A stretch of 58,713 nt of DNA, taken from contig NZ_SEWF01000032.1 in NCBI RefSeq assembly GCF_004168285.1, positions 1-58,713 on the forward strand, in the 5' to 3' direction. This document shows positions 10,269 through 18,611 of this stretch, piece by piece; position 1 is the first letter of the stretch, and each line of letters begins with the position of its first letter. The stretch is from Emticicia agri (GTDB lineage Bacteria; Bacteroidota; Bacteroidia; Cytophagales; Spirosomataceae). The notes under the pieces were generated by a model. The model was given only the letters and a program-made list of their open reading frames with translations, was not told the origin of the DNA and ran no database searches. The position numbers and the translations under genes are program-made.

Positions 10269-10787
10269 TTATCTGAAACATTTAGGATTGGTTAGTTCGA
10301 CATACTCCCATGCTTTTACATACCCTTTACTTGGGTCAACACATTCAAACTTCCCCCGTTCATTCGGATAACTCGGATATGGAAATGCCTTTTCGACACG
10401 CTTCAAAACCTTTACACTATTCGGGTTTGAAATATCAATACTTACTAAATCATCGCCATTATCTGCATACAGAATGTTATCCTTAATTGAAATATCTTTG
10501 TTGACAGGAATTGAAAGAAAAGCAACAGGCTTGGGGTTGGTTTTATCTGAATTATCGAAAATATGGATACCCTCGCCTGATTCATTGATGTAGAGGTACT
10601 TACCTTTTATATAAATTTTACCGGGGCTGGTCAGCCCTCTGGCTTGCTGAAGTTCTATTTTGCGGATACTTGCGTAGTCGGTGTAAACAGGTCTGTAACC
10701 CATCACTTTTTCATTGGCTGCTTTCTCTTCTTCAGAAATGCAGCTACTCATCAGGGCGATTATTACCAAAAAGTACAGTTTTCTCAT
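10269..10787 (-). CDS. Small propeller-type lipoprotein
   Basis: 172 residues with a signal peptide ending MSSC (lipobox Cys about residue 16). It contains KIYIKGKYLYINESGEGIHI and FDNSDKTNPKPV, the signature of LVIVD-type blades, but only about two or three blades fit, too few for a closed propeller. The C-terminus has two Cys residues (FECVDP and NPKCFR) that could form a disulphide. The next gene encodes a longer propeller lipoprotein, so the two may assemble together. This is inferred from adjacency and shared repeats. It is the first gene of the cluster; 76 bases separate it from the 5'-nucleotidase gene. Confidence 0.75.
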   Translation of the reverse strand: MRKLYFLVIIALMSSCISEEEKAANEKVMGYRPVYTDYASIRKIELQQARGLTSPGKIYIKGKYLYINESGEGIHIFDNSDKTNPKPVAFLSIPVNKDISIKDNILYADNGDDLVSIDISNPNSVKVLKRVEKAFPYPSYPNERGKFECVDPSKGYVKAWEYVELTNPKCFR

Positions 10788-10863
10788 AATAATATGTGTT
10801 AAAAACAGAACTTACTCTCTATCTACTATGACAACAATCGCCCCGGAATGGTTGGAAAAAACT

Positions 10864-12396
10864 TTAGTTTTTTTTCAGATAGGCAATTACCGTTTTTCTG
10901 ATGTCATTCCGCACATCACCATCTGAAAAAGAATCATTTACAGAAATAATATCAGGATTTGTTTTTACAAAAAAGTCAAGATTGCGCTCCTTACCTGTCA
11001 GTAGAAAATCGCTCGTTACTACTTTATATTCCTGGTTTACATCAAGCAATTTTCCGTTGATTTTCCATTCTTTTTTCGTCTCATCATAACTGATTTTATC
11101 CCATTGCAGATAACCTCCGCTTCCTTTGTTTTGCATACCAGTCTGTAATATTCTTTCTAATAAACGGCCACGCATTTTTACTTCAATTACTTTTCCGCCA
11201 AAAGGCAGTATGCGCAATACATCTAACTGGGTAAGTTTGCCAGCAACCACATCATCTATTCTGATAGAGCCACCATTGAAAAAGGCACAATCTATAGCAT
11301 CAGGTGTAGCGGTGGTCATGGCTTTGGCAATCATGTTACCCATCGCACACTGCTGATTTCTGACAGTTGACTCATGCCCATCTAAAGGCTCTTTTAAATC
11401 GGTAATTACTTCGTTTTTATCAATGCCAATGGCTTTAAAACTGGCATCAGCAATATCTTCCCATTTTTTTACTACTACTGCCGCTTCTGCATTATCAACT
11501 ATGGTATCATCTATTTTCTGCAATTCTGATTTTACTGTGGCCTGATGTTTAGCTTTGTTGTAAACAATTCTATGGACATAGGCAGTTTTGGCATTAGCAT
11601 CTGCTTTAGCCGTCGTTACATTGCCTATTTTTTCAATCATATGCTCATGGTCGTGTCCGCCCATAATCAGTTTTACTTCCGGCAACATACTAGCCAGTGT
11701 CATATCGTCAACTTTATTAAGGTGTGTCAGGGCCACTACAAAATCACATTGCGGCTTTAATTCATTATAGGCTTTTTTAGCTGATTCAAAAAAATCATCG
11801 TACCAGACATAATCTTTCGGGTTCGATGGCAACACTACGCCAAACATTCCCATTTTTACGTCTTGACCTTTAGCATTTTTAAAAGTAAAGATTTGTGTTT
11901 TCGGAAAAGGCACTTTGGTGCCATTTACTACCTTACCAAAAGGCTCTAACTTACCGTTAATCTTCTCTAAGGCATTGGTATTTAGCCAGTTAAATTTCGA
12001 TTCGTTGATTCGTTCCTGTAAATCTTTCTCGTCTAAATCAAATTCATGGTTGCCAAAGCATACCCAGTCTACACCTGCTGCATTCATAGCATCTACCATT
12101 TGTCTGCCTTTAATTCCCTTGCCTTCATATCTTAATGTACCTGTAACTGATGGACTCAAAAAATCGCCGGAAAGCACCGTAATTGTATTCGGATTTTCTT
12201 TTAATAATTCCTGCCTTACAGTAGCTACTCTCGCCATACCCCCTACTTTACCATTGTCTAAAGGCGATATTTCATATACATCATTCAGATGTAAGAAAGT
12301 AACAGCTACTTCGTCGGGGTTGGTTTTACCGACTTTAGCCGTGCGACAGGCACCGAATAATACGATTAAAGACAGAAAAAGGAAAAGTTTTTTCAT
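10864..12396 (-). CDS. 5'-nucleotidase/metallophosphatase lipoprotein (UshA-like)
   Basis: 510 residues with lipobox LFGAC near residue 17, so an exported lipoprotein. The N-terminal calcineurin-type metallophosphoesterase domain shows VLSGDFLSPS, CFGNHEFD, ALTHLN and GGHDHEHM, which supply most of the two-metal site. The C-terminal 5'-nucleotidase domain starts near residue 320 and has FFNGGSIR and LPFGGKV. The first metal motif reads LNDVYEI where UshA-type enzymes have Asp-x-His, so Tyr replaces His. The family hydrolyses nucleotides or UDP-sugars in the periplasm; the exact substrate here is not evident. It has its own -7 box at 12432-12439 just after the terminator of the upstream gene. 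Confidence 0.85.
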   Translation of the reverse strand: MKKLFLFLSLIVLFGACRTAKVGKTNPDEVAVTFLHLNDVYEISPLDNGKVGGMARVATVRQELLKENPNTITVLSGDFLSPSVTGTLRYEGKGIKGRQMVDAMNAAGVDWVCFGNHEFDLDEKDLQERINESKFNWLNTNALEKINGKLEPFGKVVNGTKVPFPKTQIFTFKNAKGQDVKMGMFGVVLPSNPKDYVWYDDFFESAKKAYNELKPQCDFVVALTHLNKVDDMTLASMLPEVKLIMGGHDHEHMIEKIGNVTTAKADANAKTAYVHRIVYNKAKHQATVKSELQKIDDTIVDNAEAAVVVKKWEDIADASFKAIGIDKNEVITDLKEPLDGHESTVRNQQCAMGNMIAKAMTTATPDAIDCAFFNGGSIRIDDVVAGKLTQLDVLRILPFGGKVIEVKMRGRLLERILQTGMQNKGSGGYLQWDKISYDETKKEWKINGKLLDVNQEYKVVTSDFLLTGKERNLDFFVKTNPDIISVNDSFSDGDVRNDIRKTVIAYLKKN

Positions 12397-12431
12397 CGAA
12401 TCAACAATTATGAATGATTAAAAATAGGTTA

Positions 12432-12439
12432 CAAAGGTA
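12432..12439 (-). promoter_or_regulatory. Bacteroidota -7 box (TACCTTTG) for the 5'-nucleotidase gene
   Basis: An exact TAnnTTTG match on the minus strand, 36 bases before the start codon. It lies just downstream of the terminator hairpin of the kinase operon. A TTTTG lies 25 bases further upstream, longer than the usual 19-21 spacing, so the -33 element is unclear. Confidence 0.55.
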
Positions 12440-12448
12440 TTTAAACGA

Positions 12449-12483
12449 AAACGCTTATAAAGTACAAAACTCTATAAGCGTTT
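12449..12483 (-). terminator. Rho-independent terminator of the ABC1-kinase operon
   Basis: An 11-bp perfect stem (arms 12449-12459 and 12473-12483, 13-base loop) followed on the minus strand by TTTT. It lies 25 bases after the kinase stop codon. Confidence 0.7.
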
Positions 12484-12507
12484 CAAATGTATAGAAAAAG
12501 CCTTGAT

Positions 12508-13842
12508 TTATACTAACTCTCCTTTCAAATGCTGAGGTGTTACCCAATCGGGCTTGGTAGTACGGATATTGGCTTTTAAGTCATTTAATAGGGTATAAAG
12601 CCCAAAATAGGTACGGTTGACATATAGCCCATGTTGTGAACCACGTGCCGAATTACCGTTTTTCAATTCGGGCATTTTTGAAATAAAATCCAAAAACTGA
12701 TAAATTTCATCTACATAGCCCGATGCACCAAAATCGAAGGAATGAGAGTCGAAAGGACGACCTAATAAACGAATCATCTGTTTGAATATATCAGCAAACA
12801 AAGCCTGTTCTTTGGGTGAGTCTTCTTTCAGCAAGAAATCCAGTTCCCAGAAAATTTTCTGGATTTTTTCTTCATCATTCAATGTATCAGGGTTCATCAA
12901 AGCAAAATAATTCTGATAATAATCGTCAGGAATTACTTTGATACAGCCAAAATCTAATACGCCTAATCTACCGTCAGCAGTCATCAGAAAATTGCCCGGA
13001 TGAGGGTCTGCGTGCACTTTACGAAGTGTGTGCATCTGATAATCATAAAAATCCCATAGTGCCTGCCCAATCTGATTCCTGATTCCCTGCGAGGGGTTGG
13101 TCTCTAAAAATTCTTTCAGATGCATTCCTTCTATCCAATCCATAGTCAGAATCCGGTTAGATGAAAACTCAGGATAATATTTCGGAAAAAACAAATGCGG
13201 TATATGGGCACAGGCTTCTGTAATCTCAACAGAACGCTTCAATTCCAAATCATAGTTCGATTCTTCTAACAATCGTTCTTCTACCTCTTTAAAATATCGA
13301 TCAATTTCAGCATCGTTCAGACTCAGCAATTGCACTGCCAGAGGACGAGCCATTTTTAAATCAGAACTAATACTTTCTGCTACGCCGGGGTACTGTATTT
13401 TTACAGCCAGTTTTTTGCCGTTTTTATAGGCTAAATGTACTTGCCCAATAGAAGCGGCGTTTTCAGCCTTTAATTCAAACTTATCAAACATTTCAGCCGG
13501 AGATTTCCCGAAATACTGTCTGAAAGTTTTAATAACCAAAGGAGACGACAAGGGCGGTGCCGAATACTGTGCCATCGCAAATTTATCTGTGTAAGCCCTC
13601 GGTAAAAGATTTTTATCCATACTCATCATCTGAGCTACTTTCAGGGCACTGCCCTTGAGGTTGCTCAAAGTTTCATACACATCAGTGGCGTTGTCTTTGT
13701 GCAATTCCTCCTTGCTTAATGAAGGGTCTAAAATCTTTTTACTATAATGTTTTATATAGTTTCCTCCTACTTTTACACCTGCCTTTACAAACTGCGTGGC
13801 TCTGGCTACTTTAGAGGTAGGTATTTTATCTTGTGGGTTCAT
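12508..13842 (-). CDS. ABC1/UbiB (AarF) family atypical kinase
   Basis: 444 residues, a usual length for the family. Visible motifs: an N-terminal extension with LKVAQMMSMD (the position of the KxGQ motif), the Ala-rich nucleotide loop AASIGQVH near residue 130, the lysine strand KLAVKIQYPG, LTMDWIEGMHL, the catalytic-loop-like HADPHPGNFLM and the metal-binding LDFGCIK. No transmembrane segment is obvious at the C-terminus. UbiB/COQ8 members are ATPases/kinases linked to isoprenoid lipid and quinone metabolism. Here the neighbours are an MpaB-type oxygenase and a TetR-like protein, which suggests a lipid-related pathway rather than ubiquinone synthesis specifically (inference). The Gly of KxGQ is Ala here. 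A 40-nt-arm inverted repeat separates it from the preceding gene. Confidence 0.85.
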   Translation of the reverse strand: MNPQDKIPTSKVARATQFVKAGVKVGGNYIKHYSKKILDPSLSKEELHKDNATDVYETLSNLKGSALKVAQMMSMDKNLLPRAYTDKFAMAQYSAPPLSSPLVIKTFRQYFGKSPAEMFDKFELKAENAASIGQVHLAYKNGKKLAVKIQYPGVAESISSDLKMARPLAVQLLSLNDAEIDRYFKEVEERLLEESNYDLELKRSVEITEACAHIPHLFFPKYYPEFSSNRILTMDWIEGMHLKEFLETNPSQGIRNQIGQALWDFYDYQMHTLRKVHADPHPGNFLMTADGRLGVLDFGCIKVIPDDYYQNYFALMNPDTLNDEEKIQKIFWELDFLLKEDSPKEQALFADIFKQMIRLLGRPFDSHSFDFGASGYVDEIYQFLDFISKMPELKNGNSARGSQHGLYVNRTYFGLYTLLNDLKANIRTTKPDWVTPQHLKGELV

Positions 13843-13859
13843 GTGTTAATGGTGAATTA

Positions 13860-13997
13860 TCTTGAACTGTGATTTACCTGATTTGATGATTTCTCTGATA
13901 CTGGTTAAATAGATTGTGAATGAATTATGTAACCTCTCGATGTTCTTATTATAAGAAATCAGCGCAATCATCAAATCAGGTAAATCAAAGTTCAAGA
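13860..13997. repeat. Large inverted repeat, 40-nt arms with three mismatches, 58-nt loop
   Basis: Arms are 13860-13899 and 13958-13997. The outer 32 bases of each arm pair with one mismatch; the inner 8 add two more. It fills nearly all of the 155-base gap between the TetR-like gene and the kinase gene and touches the TetR stop codon. It is much longer than the terminators in this window and has no U-run on either side. It could be a REP/MITE-like element, or an RNA hairpin that lowers kinase expression relative to the upstream genes. No second copy was noticed in the window. Confidence 0.85.
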
Positions 13998-14666
13998 CTA
14001 AATTCTTCTGTTATGAAATAAAAATTTACCTAAATCAAATAAAGAATCTAAGGGCGAACGGCCTAATAAATCGAAGGCAGTATTAACCGACTTCTCAATC
14101 ATGGTATCGGTTTTTTCGAAAGCCTTACTGGTATCATTAATCCAGAAGTCTAAGATAAATAAGGTCTTACCCCAGAATAAGTCGGGATAACGCTGAGTGA
14201 TTTGCGGAAGCGGGCGTTGCTCTATTTCTTTGGTTTCACGAGCCTCTAATACCAGTTCATTGATATAATCGTAGAAGGCAACTTTAAAATCTGTGAGTTG
14301 AATATTACGCTTCATATAAACAGGTTTCTGAAATCCTTCATACGATTTCAGGATAAAACTTCTGTTTTGTTTGAGAACTTCTACCCACGTATAGAAAAAG
14401 GCCAGTACTTTTTCACGAACCGAATACTCGCCATACACTTCCTCGTCCTGTGCCGTCGTAATCGTATCTAAAAAGAAGCCTTTCCAGATTTCGCTTTCTA
14501 TCTGAGGAAACGAAGTGTATTCTTCATAAAAAGCAGCTTCTTTGATTTTCAGTTTTTTAGAGAAAGCATAAACTGATTCAGGTTGAGTACCCTTGTCAAG
14601 AATATGCTCTATGTAGGCTTGTTTGATTTTATCTTTAGTCATTGATGTTAAATTAGAATTGTCCAT
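13998..14666 (-). CDS. TetR-family-like regulator
   Basis: 222 residues. The first 60 or so fit a TetR helix-turn-helix domain: DKIKQAYIEHILDKG, then VYAFSKKLKIKEAAFYEEY, with the usual Phe/Tyr-rich recognition region. The rest is helical and fits a TetR C-terminal ligand/dimer domain. It starts 7 bases after the oxygenase gene ends, so both are on one transcript. It probably regulates this operon in response to a small hydrophobic ligand, as TetR proteins often do; no operator could be identified. The DNA-binding helix is weaker than in canonical members, so loss of DNA binding is possible. Confidence 0.75.
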   Translation of the reverse strand: MDNSNLTSMTKDKIKQAYIEHILDKGTQPESVYAFSKKLKIKEAAFYEEYTSFPQIESEIWKGFFLDTITTAQDEEVYGEYSVREKVLAFFYTWVEVLKQNRSFILKSYEGFQKPVYMKRNIQLTDFKVAFYDYINELVLEARETKEIEQRPLPQITQRYPDLFWGKTLFILDFWINDTSKAFEKTDTMIEKSVNTAFDLLGRSPLDSLFDLGKFLFHNRRI

Positions 14667-14673
14667 TTTGTCT

Positions 14674-15642
14674 TCAGTTTCCGAAGAATCTCGATAATAA
14701 AACAGAAGTAGTATTATGTACTTTCAACAAAGTGTCAGGAATATTTGTTTCTTTTACACCCAGCATTTCTGCATATTTTTCGCCCAGTAAAAATCTTGAT
14801 TGCGCCTGTAGTATATCAGCAGCAAACGAACCCGGGCTTATGCCTCTTATAGCCTGCATCAACGATTCTGTTAATGCCTGACTTTCAGCCGATTGTCTGA
14901 ATTGTCGTTCAGCAATTAACCGTTCAAGTTTAATGGCATCCTGTTCGCTGGCAGGTAATAAATCATTCTCAATACCTAATAAAAAACTAATCATATTCCA
15001 GGCGTGCAGATAGGCTCTTTCGTAGGTACTATCAATACTATAGCCCAGTTTTCGCATACCTCTCAATACAATCAGCGAAAATGCCAGATTAGTGCCCAGC
15101 ATATCTTCCTGATTAATCGGGTGTCCCCATGCCATGTCCCATCTCTGGCTGTGTAGTGTAAAAAATCTGATGGCTGCGTGCATCAGTCTTACTTTGGTAC
15201 AAATGGCAAATATTTTATTACTCGTCCAGTTATCATAATTCATTACTGCTTTCAGAAAATTACCTGTTTCAACCAACCGGTTATAAGTATCTTTCCTGAT
15301 TCTTTCTGATAAATACAATACTCTGGCACCGTCGGCACCTAAGTAGCAATAAGGCAAAGCATACAGTCCTAAGATTAACCCGATGGTCTGCTGATTTTGC
15401 CGATAAAAATCCGTAGCCCGAATGAGCTCTTTTTTATTGAAAAAATCAGGGAAAGAAGAATTTTCAGCTAAGAAGTCTTGCAATAGCTGTGGTTGACTTT
15501 GAAAACTAAGTTTTTTAAAATCTGACAGAAATGGCATTAAGTTACGAAGAAAACTTATGCTCTCTTGCGCTACTAAATCCTGTATCAGGGCATCTGCCTT
15601 TCTATCTCCTATTAATCGATAATTCGCTAACTGGTTTTTCAT
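14674..15642 (-). CDS. MpaB/Lcp-type oxygenase-like protein (DUF2236)
   Basis: 322 residues from the ATG at 15640-15642; the frame is open to 15702 but that extension is not family-like. The core contains KVRLMHAAIR, WGHPINQEDMLGTNLAFS and GYSIDSTYERAYLHAWNMIS, matching the DUF2236 fold shared by fungal MpaB and bacterial latex-clearing protein, which are haem b proteins (established). The His in LMHAAIR and in YLHAWN are candidate haem or active-site residues. It opens an operon with a TetR-like regulator and an ABC1 kinase. The substrate is unknown; cleavage or oxidation of an isoprenoid-type lipid is plausible given the family and partner but is inference. Confidence 0.75.
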   Translation of the reverse strand: MKNQLANYRLIGDRKADALIQDLVAQESISFLRNLMPFLSDFKKLSFQSQPQLLQDFLAENSSFPDFFNKKELIRATDFYRQNQQTIGLILGLYALPYCYLGADGARVLYLSERIRKDTYNRLVETGNFLKAVMNYDNWTSNKIFAICTKVRLMHAAIRFFTLHSQRWDMAWGHPINQEDMLGTNLAFSLIVLRGMRKLGYSIDSTYERAYLHAWNMISFLLGIENDLLPASEQDAIKLERLIAERQFRQSAESQALTESLMQAIRGISPGSFAADILQAQSRFLLGEKYAEMLGVKETNIPDTLLKVHNTTSVLLSRFFGN

Positions 15643-15863
15643 TATTGCAACTCTTGTATATATATAAACGCCTTGCCTGAAAGAATAGTTTTCCCTAATC
15701 ACTAATATAGTTTAATAGGAAAAGTAGTAAGGTTATGGTGTCTGAATAGCTTTATTTGTAATTTTACAGGAAATCATGGCAGGGTAAATTAAATTTGTAT
15801 CCTGACTATTTCCTGCATGATATTTGCTTTGTTTAATCATCTGATTCATATAATTTGTTACAC

Positions 15864-16682
15864 ATGCCCGTTCATAAGTCATTATATATTTTACTGCTGT
15901 TAGTCTTTCTTACGTTCGCTTGCAAGAATCGTTTAGATGTATTGGCCAGAACAGGAGAAGGCGAGACTAAAGAAACGGAATTGTGTTTATTGAAAAATGC
16001 GAGTCATGGGCATGGCATTGTTTATAATTTCGACTACGACACTAAAAAACTCATGACCTCCTTAGAGGGCTTTGCCGATTTTGACAGGATTTCTTATGAA
16101 AACGGCTTACCTGTTAAAGCCGAAAACTCAAGAGATAAAAGCTATTATATTCTGTTTCAGTATGATGCCAAAGGAGGGCTATCAACTATTAATTTTGTTG
16201 GTAAAGACAGTGCAGGCAAGCCTTTTGAGTTTAAGAGCAATGCCTATGTAAACACTAAAAAACAGGTAGAACGTATCAATTTATCGCTTCCTATTTTTGA
16301 AGATATTCTTGAAACTACCATTACGTATGATAAAGCCGGGAATGTTGCTAAAATAAGCATTATAAAAGACGGCAAAACAAATACGCTATTAGAAAACCTG
16401 AGTTTCGATGATAAAAACTCGCCTTACCTTGGTTTACCTTTATCTAATGTGATGCTGTATTTTGTTATCTTTTCAGCAAGTGTAGGCACAGAAAATACCA
16501 CCTATTTTATCAATAAAAACAACGTAACTTCGGCTAAAGTCTATTCCATCAACGGAGACATTAGTTATAATTACCAGTACGACTATAACGACAAAAAGTT
16601 TCCGACTAAAACCAGAATTACCCGCAAATACAACGGTAAAGATGAAAATTATCATGAGAGTTTTTCTTATAACTGTCCATAA
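15864..16682 (+). CDS. Putative lipoprotein, function unknown
   Basis: 272 residues from the ATG at 15864; a TTG nine bases upstream is in frame but less likely. The signal peptide ends LTFAC, a weak lipobox, giving a probable lipid-anchored Cys near residue 20. The mature protein has repeated short beta segments such as ITYDKAGNVAKI, FQYDAKGGLSTI and YQYDYNDKKFPTKT, resembling the loose YD/RHS-like strands of Bacteroidota envelope proteins with DUF4595-type folds. No catalytic motif is visible. It is divergent from the oxygenase operon and about 150 bases upstream of pyrG, apparently with separate transcription. Confidence 0.7.
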   Translation: MPVHKSLYILLLLVFLTFACKNRLDVLARTGEGETKETELCLLKNASHGHGIVYNFDYDTKKLMTSLEGFADFDRISYENGLPVKAENSRDKSYYILFQYDAKGGLSTINFVGKDSAGKPFEFKSNAYVNTKKQVERINLSLPIFEDILETTITYDKAGNVAKISIIKDGKTNTLLENLSFDDKNSPYLGLPLSNVMLYFVIFSASVGTENTTYFINKNNVTSAKVYSINGDISYNYQYDYNDKKFPTKTRITRKYNGKDENYHESFSYNCP

Positions 16683-16794
16683 TAAAGAAATATCTGGAAA
16701 TTTAATTAAAAGAACAAGCCTCTGATAGTCAGGACTTTAAGGTAAAAAGCAAAAACTTCTCAAATTTTACCCGAAAGAGTTCGACAAAAAATCG

Positions 16795-16802
16795 TACCTT
16801 TG
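16795..16802 (+). promoter_or_regulatory. -7 promoter box (TACCTTTG) upstream of pyrG
   Basis: An exact TAnnTTTG match, 30 bases before the pyrG start. No clear TTTG -33 element at 19-21 bases upstream was found, so transcription may rely mainly on the -7 box. Confidence 0.6.
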
Positions 16803-16831
16803 TATCCCGTAATCAAAGATATTAAGACAAC

Positions 16832-18481
16832 ATGTCAATGAACGGGCAACCCCGAAATCCGAAGTATATTTTCGTTACGGGCGGCGTAACTTCATCACTT
16901 GGAAAAGGCATTATCGCTTCTTCTTTAGCCAAACTCCTCCAATCAAGAGGCTTATCCGTAACTATTCAAAAGTTTGACCCCTACATCAATGTAGATCCAG
17001 GTACACTGAACCCTTATGAGCATGGCGAATGCTATGTAACTGATGATGGTGCCGAAACCGACCTTGATTTAGGCCATTATGAGCGTTTCTTAAATGTTCC
17101 TACTTCACAAGCCAACAATGTAACCACCGGACGCATCTATTATAATGTAATTATGAAAGAGCGTAAGGGAAATTACTTGGGAAAAACTGTGCAGGTAATC
17201 CCTCATATCACCGATGAAATCAAAAGAAACATTCTTCAGTTAGGAGAAACAGGTAATTTTGATATTATCATTACCGAATTGGGTGGTTGCGTGGGCGACA
17301 TCGAATCGCTTCCTTATGTAGAAGCAGTACGTCAGTTAAAATGGGATTTAGGTTCAGATAATCTGCTTGTTATCCATCTGACGCTCGTACCTTATTTACA
17401 ATCGGCAGGTGAGTTAAAAACAAAACCGACACAACACTCGGTTAAAATGCTACAGGAATCAGGCGTACAGCCGGATATTATTGTTTGCCGCACCGAACAC
17501 CCGCTTCCGCAAGATATTCGTAGAAAAATAGCACTTTTCTGTAATGTAGAGCAAAATTCTGTGATTGAGGCAATGGATGCTGAAACGATTTATGATGTGC
17601 CTTTGTTGATGCAGAAAGAAAAGCTCGACCAGAGAGTATTGTATATGTTAGACATCTATAACGACCAGGATGCTGACATGGATGCCTGGAAGGGTTTCTT
17701 AGGCAGATACAAGAATCCGATTGAAGAGGTGCGTATTGGTTTAGTGGGCAAATATGTAGAGTTAAAAGATGCGTATAAATCAATTGCCGAATCATTTATT
17801 CATGCAGGTGCAGCTAACGAATGTAAAGTAAATATTGAGTGGATTCACTCTGAGAGCCTTACTCCTGAAAACATTGCAGAAAAATTTGACGGGCTTGATG
17901 GTGTATTAGTAGCTCCGGGTTTCGGCGAAAGAGGAATTGAAGGCAAAATAGCTGCAGTACGCTATGTAAGAGAAAACAACATTCCGTTTTTTGGTATCTG
18001 TTTAGGTATGCAGATGGCTTGTATTGAATTTGCCAGAAACGTAATTGGTATGCCTGAAGCACATTCAACCGAAATGGCACCGGATACCGAATTTCCGGTA
18101 ATTGACCTGATGGAAGAGCAGAAAAATGTAACTGATAAAGGTGGTACCATGCGCTTAGGTGCTTATGCTTGTAAACTAAAAGACAAGACATTAGCCAAAA
18201 AAATCTATGGCAAAGCCAATATCAGCGAGCGCCACCGTCATCGTTGGGAGTTCAATAACAAGTATCAGAAAAATTATGAAGCTGCAGGTATGGTTATTTC
18301 AGGTATTAATCCTGACAGCGGATTGGTAGAAATAGTAGAATTGCCTAATCATCCTTATTTTATAGGTGTACAATTTCACCCTGAATTAAAAAGTACGGTA
18401 ATGAACCCTCACCCACTCTTTGTTAACTTCGTGAAAGCAGCTATAGAATACGCTTCCAACAAGAAATTAGTACTTAGTTAA
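16832..18481 (+). CDS. pyrG: CTP synthase
   Basis: 549 residues, full length. It catalyses ATP-dependent amination of UTP to CTP with glutamine, the last step of pyrimidine nucleotide synthesis in the cytosol. The N-terminal synthase domain shows [11 protein letters not shown] (P-loop), [10 protein letters not shown] and GGCVGDIES. The C-terminal class I glutamine amidotransferase domain has the nucleophile Cys in GICLGMQMA and the His-Glu pair in VQFHPEL. Two ATGs at the start (MSMNGQ) differ by two codons. It lies upstream of yidC in the same direction with a gap of 130 bases to the chosen yidC start. Confidence 0.98.
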   Translation: MSMNGQPRNPKYIFVTGGVTSSLGKGIIASSLAKLLQSRGLSVTIQKFDPYINVDPGTLNPYEHGECYVTDDGAETDLDLGHYERFLNVPTSQANNVTTGRIYYNVIMKERKGNYLGKTVQVIPHITDEIKRNILQLGETGNFDIIITELGGCVGDIESLPYVEAVRQLKWDLGSDNLLVIHLTLVPYLQSAGELKTKPTQHSVKMLQESGVQPDIIVCRTEHPLPQDIRRKIALFCNVEQNSVIEAMDAETIYDVPLLMQKEKLDQRVLYMLDIYNDQDADMDAWKGFLGRYKNPIEEVRIGLVGKYVELKDAYKSIAESFIHAGAANECKVNIEWIHSESLTPENIAEKFDGLDGVLVAPGFGERGIEGKIAAVRYVRENNIPFFGICLGMQMACIEFARNVIGMPEAHSTEMAPDTEFPVIDLMEEQKNVTDKGGTMRLGAYACKLKDKTLAKKIYGKANISERHRHRWEFNNKYQKNYEAAGMVISGINPDSGLVEIVELPNHPYFIGVQFHPELKSTVMNPHPLFVNFVKAAIEYASNKKLVLS

Positions 18482-18611
18482 TTAGTGTTTAAATCTTTGA
18501 ACGCCAAGCGCTTAGAGAAAGCCTAATAATTAGGAATTATTATGAATGTTTGCGACTTTTGTAGGGCAATTTGAATTGCAAAGTGGATTTTTTACGAATT
18601 ATAAATTTTTA

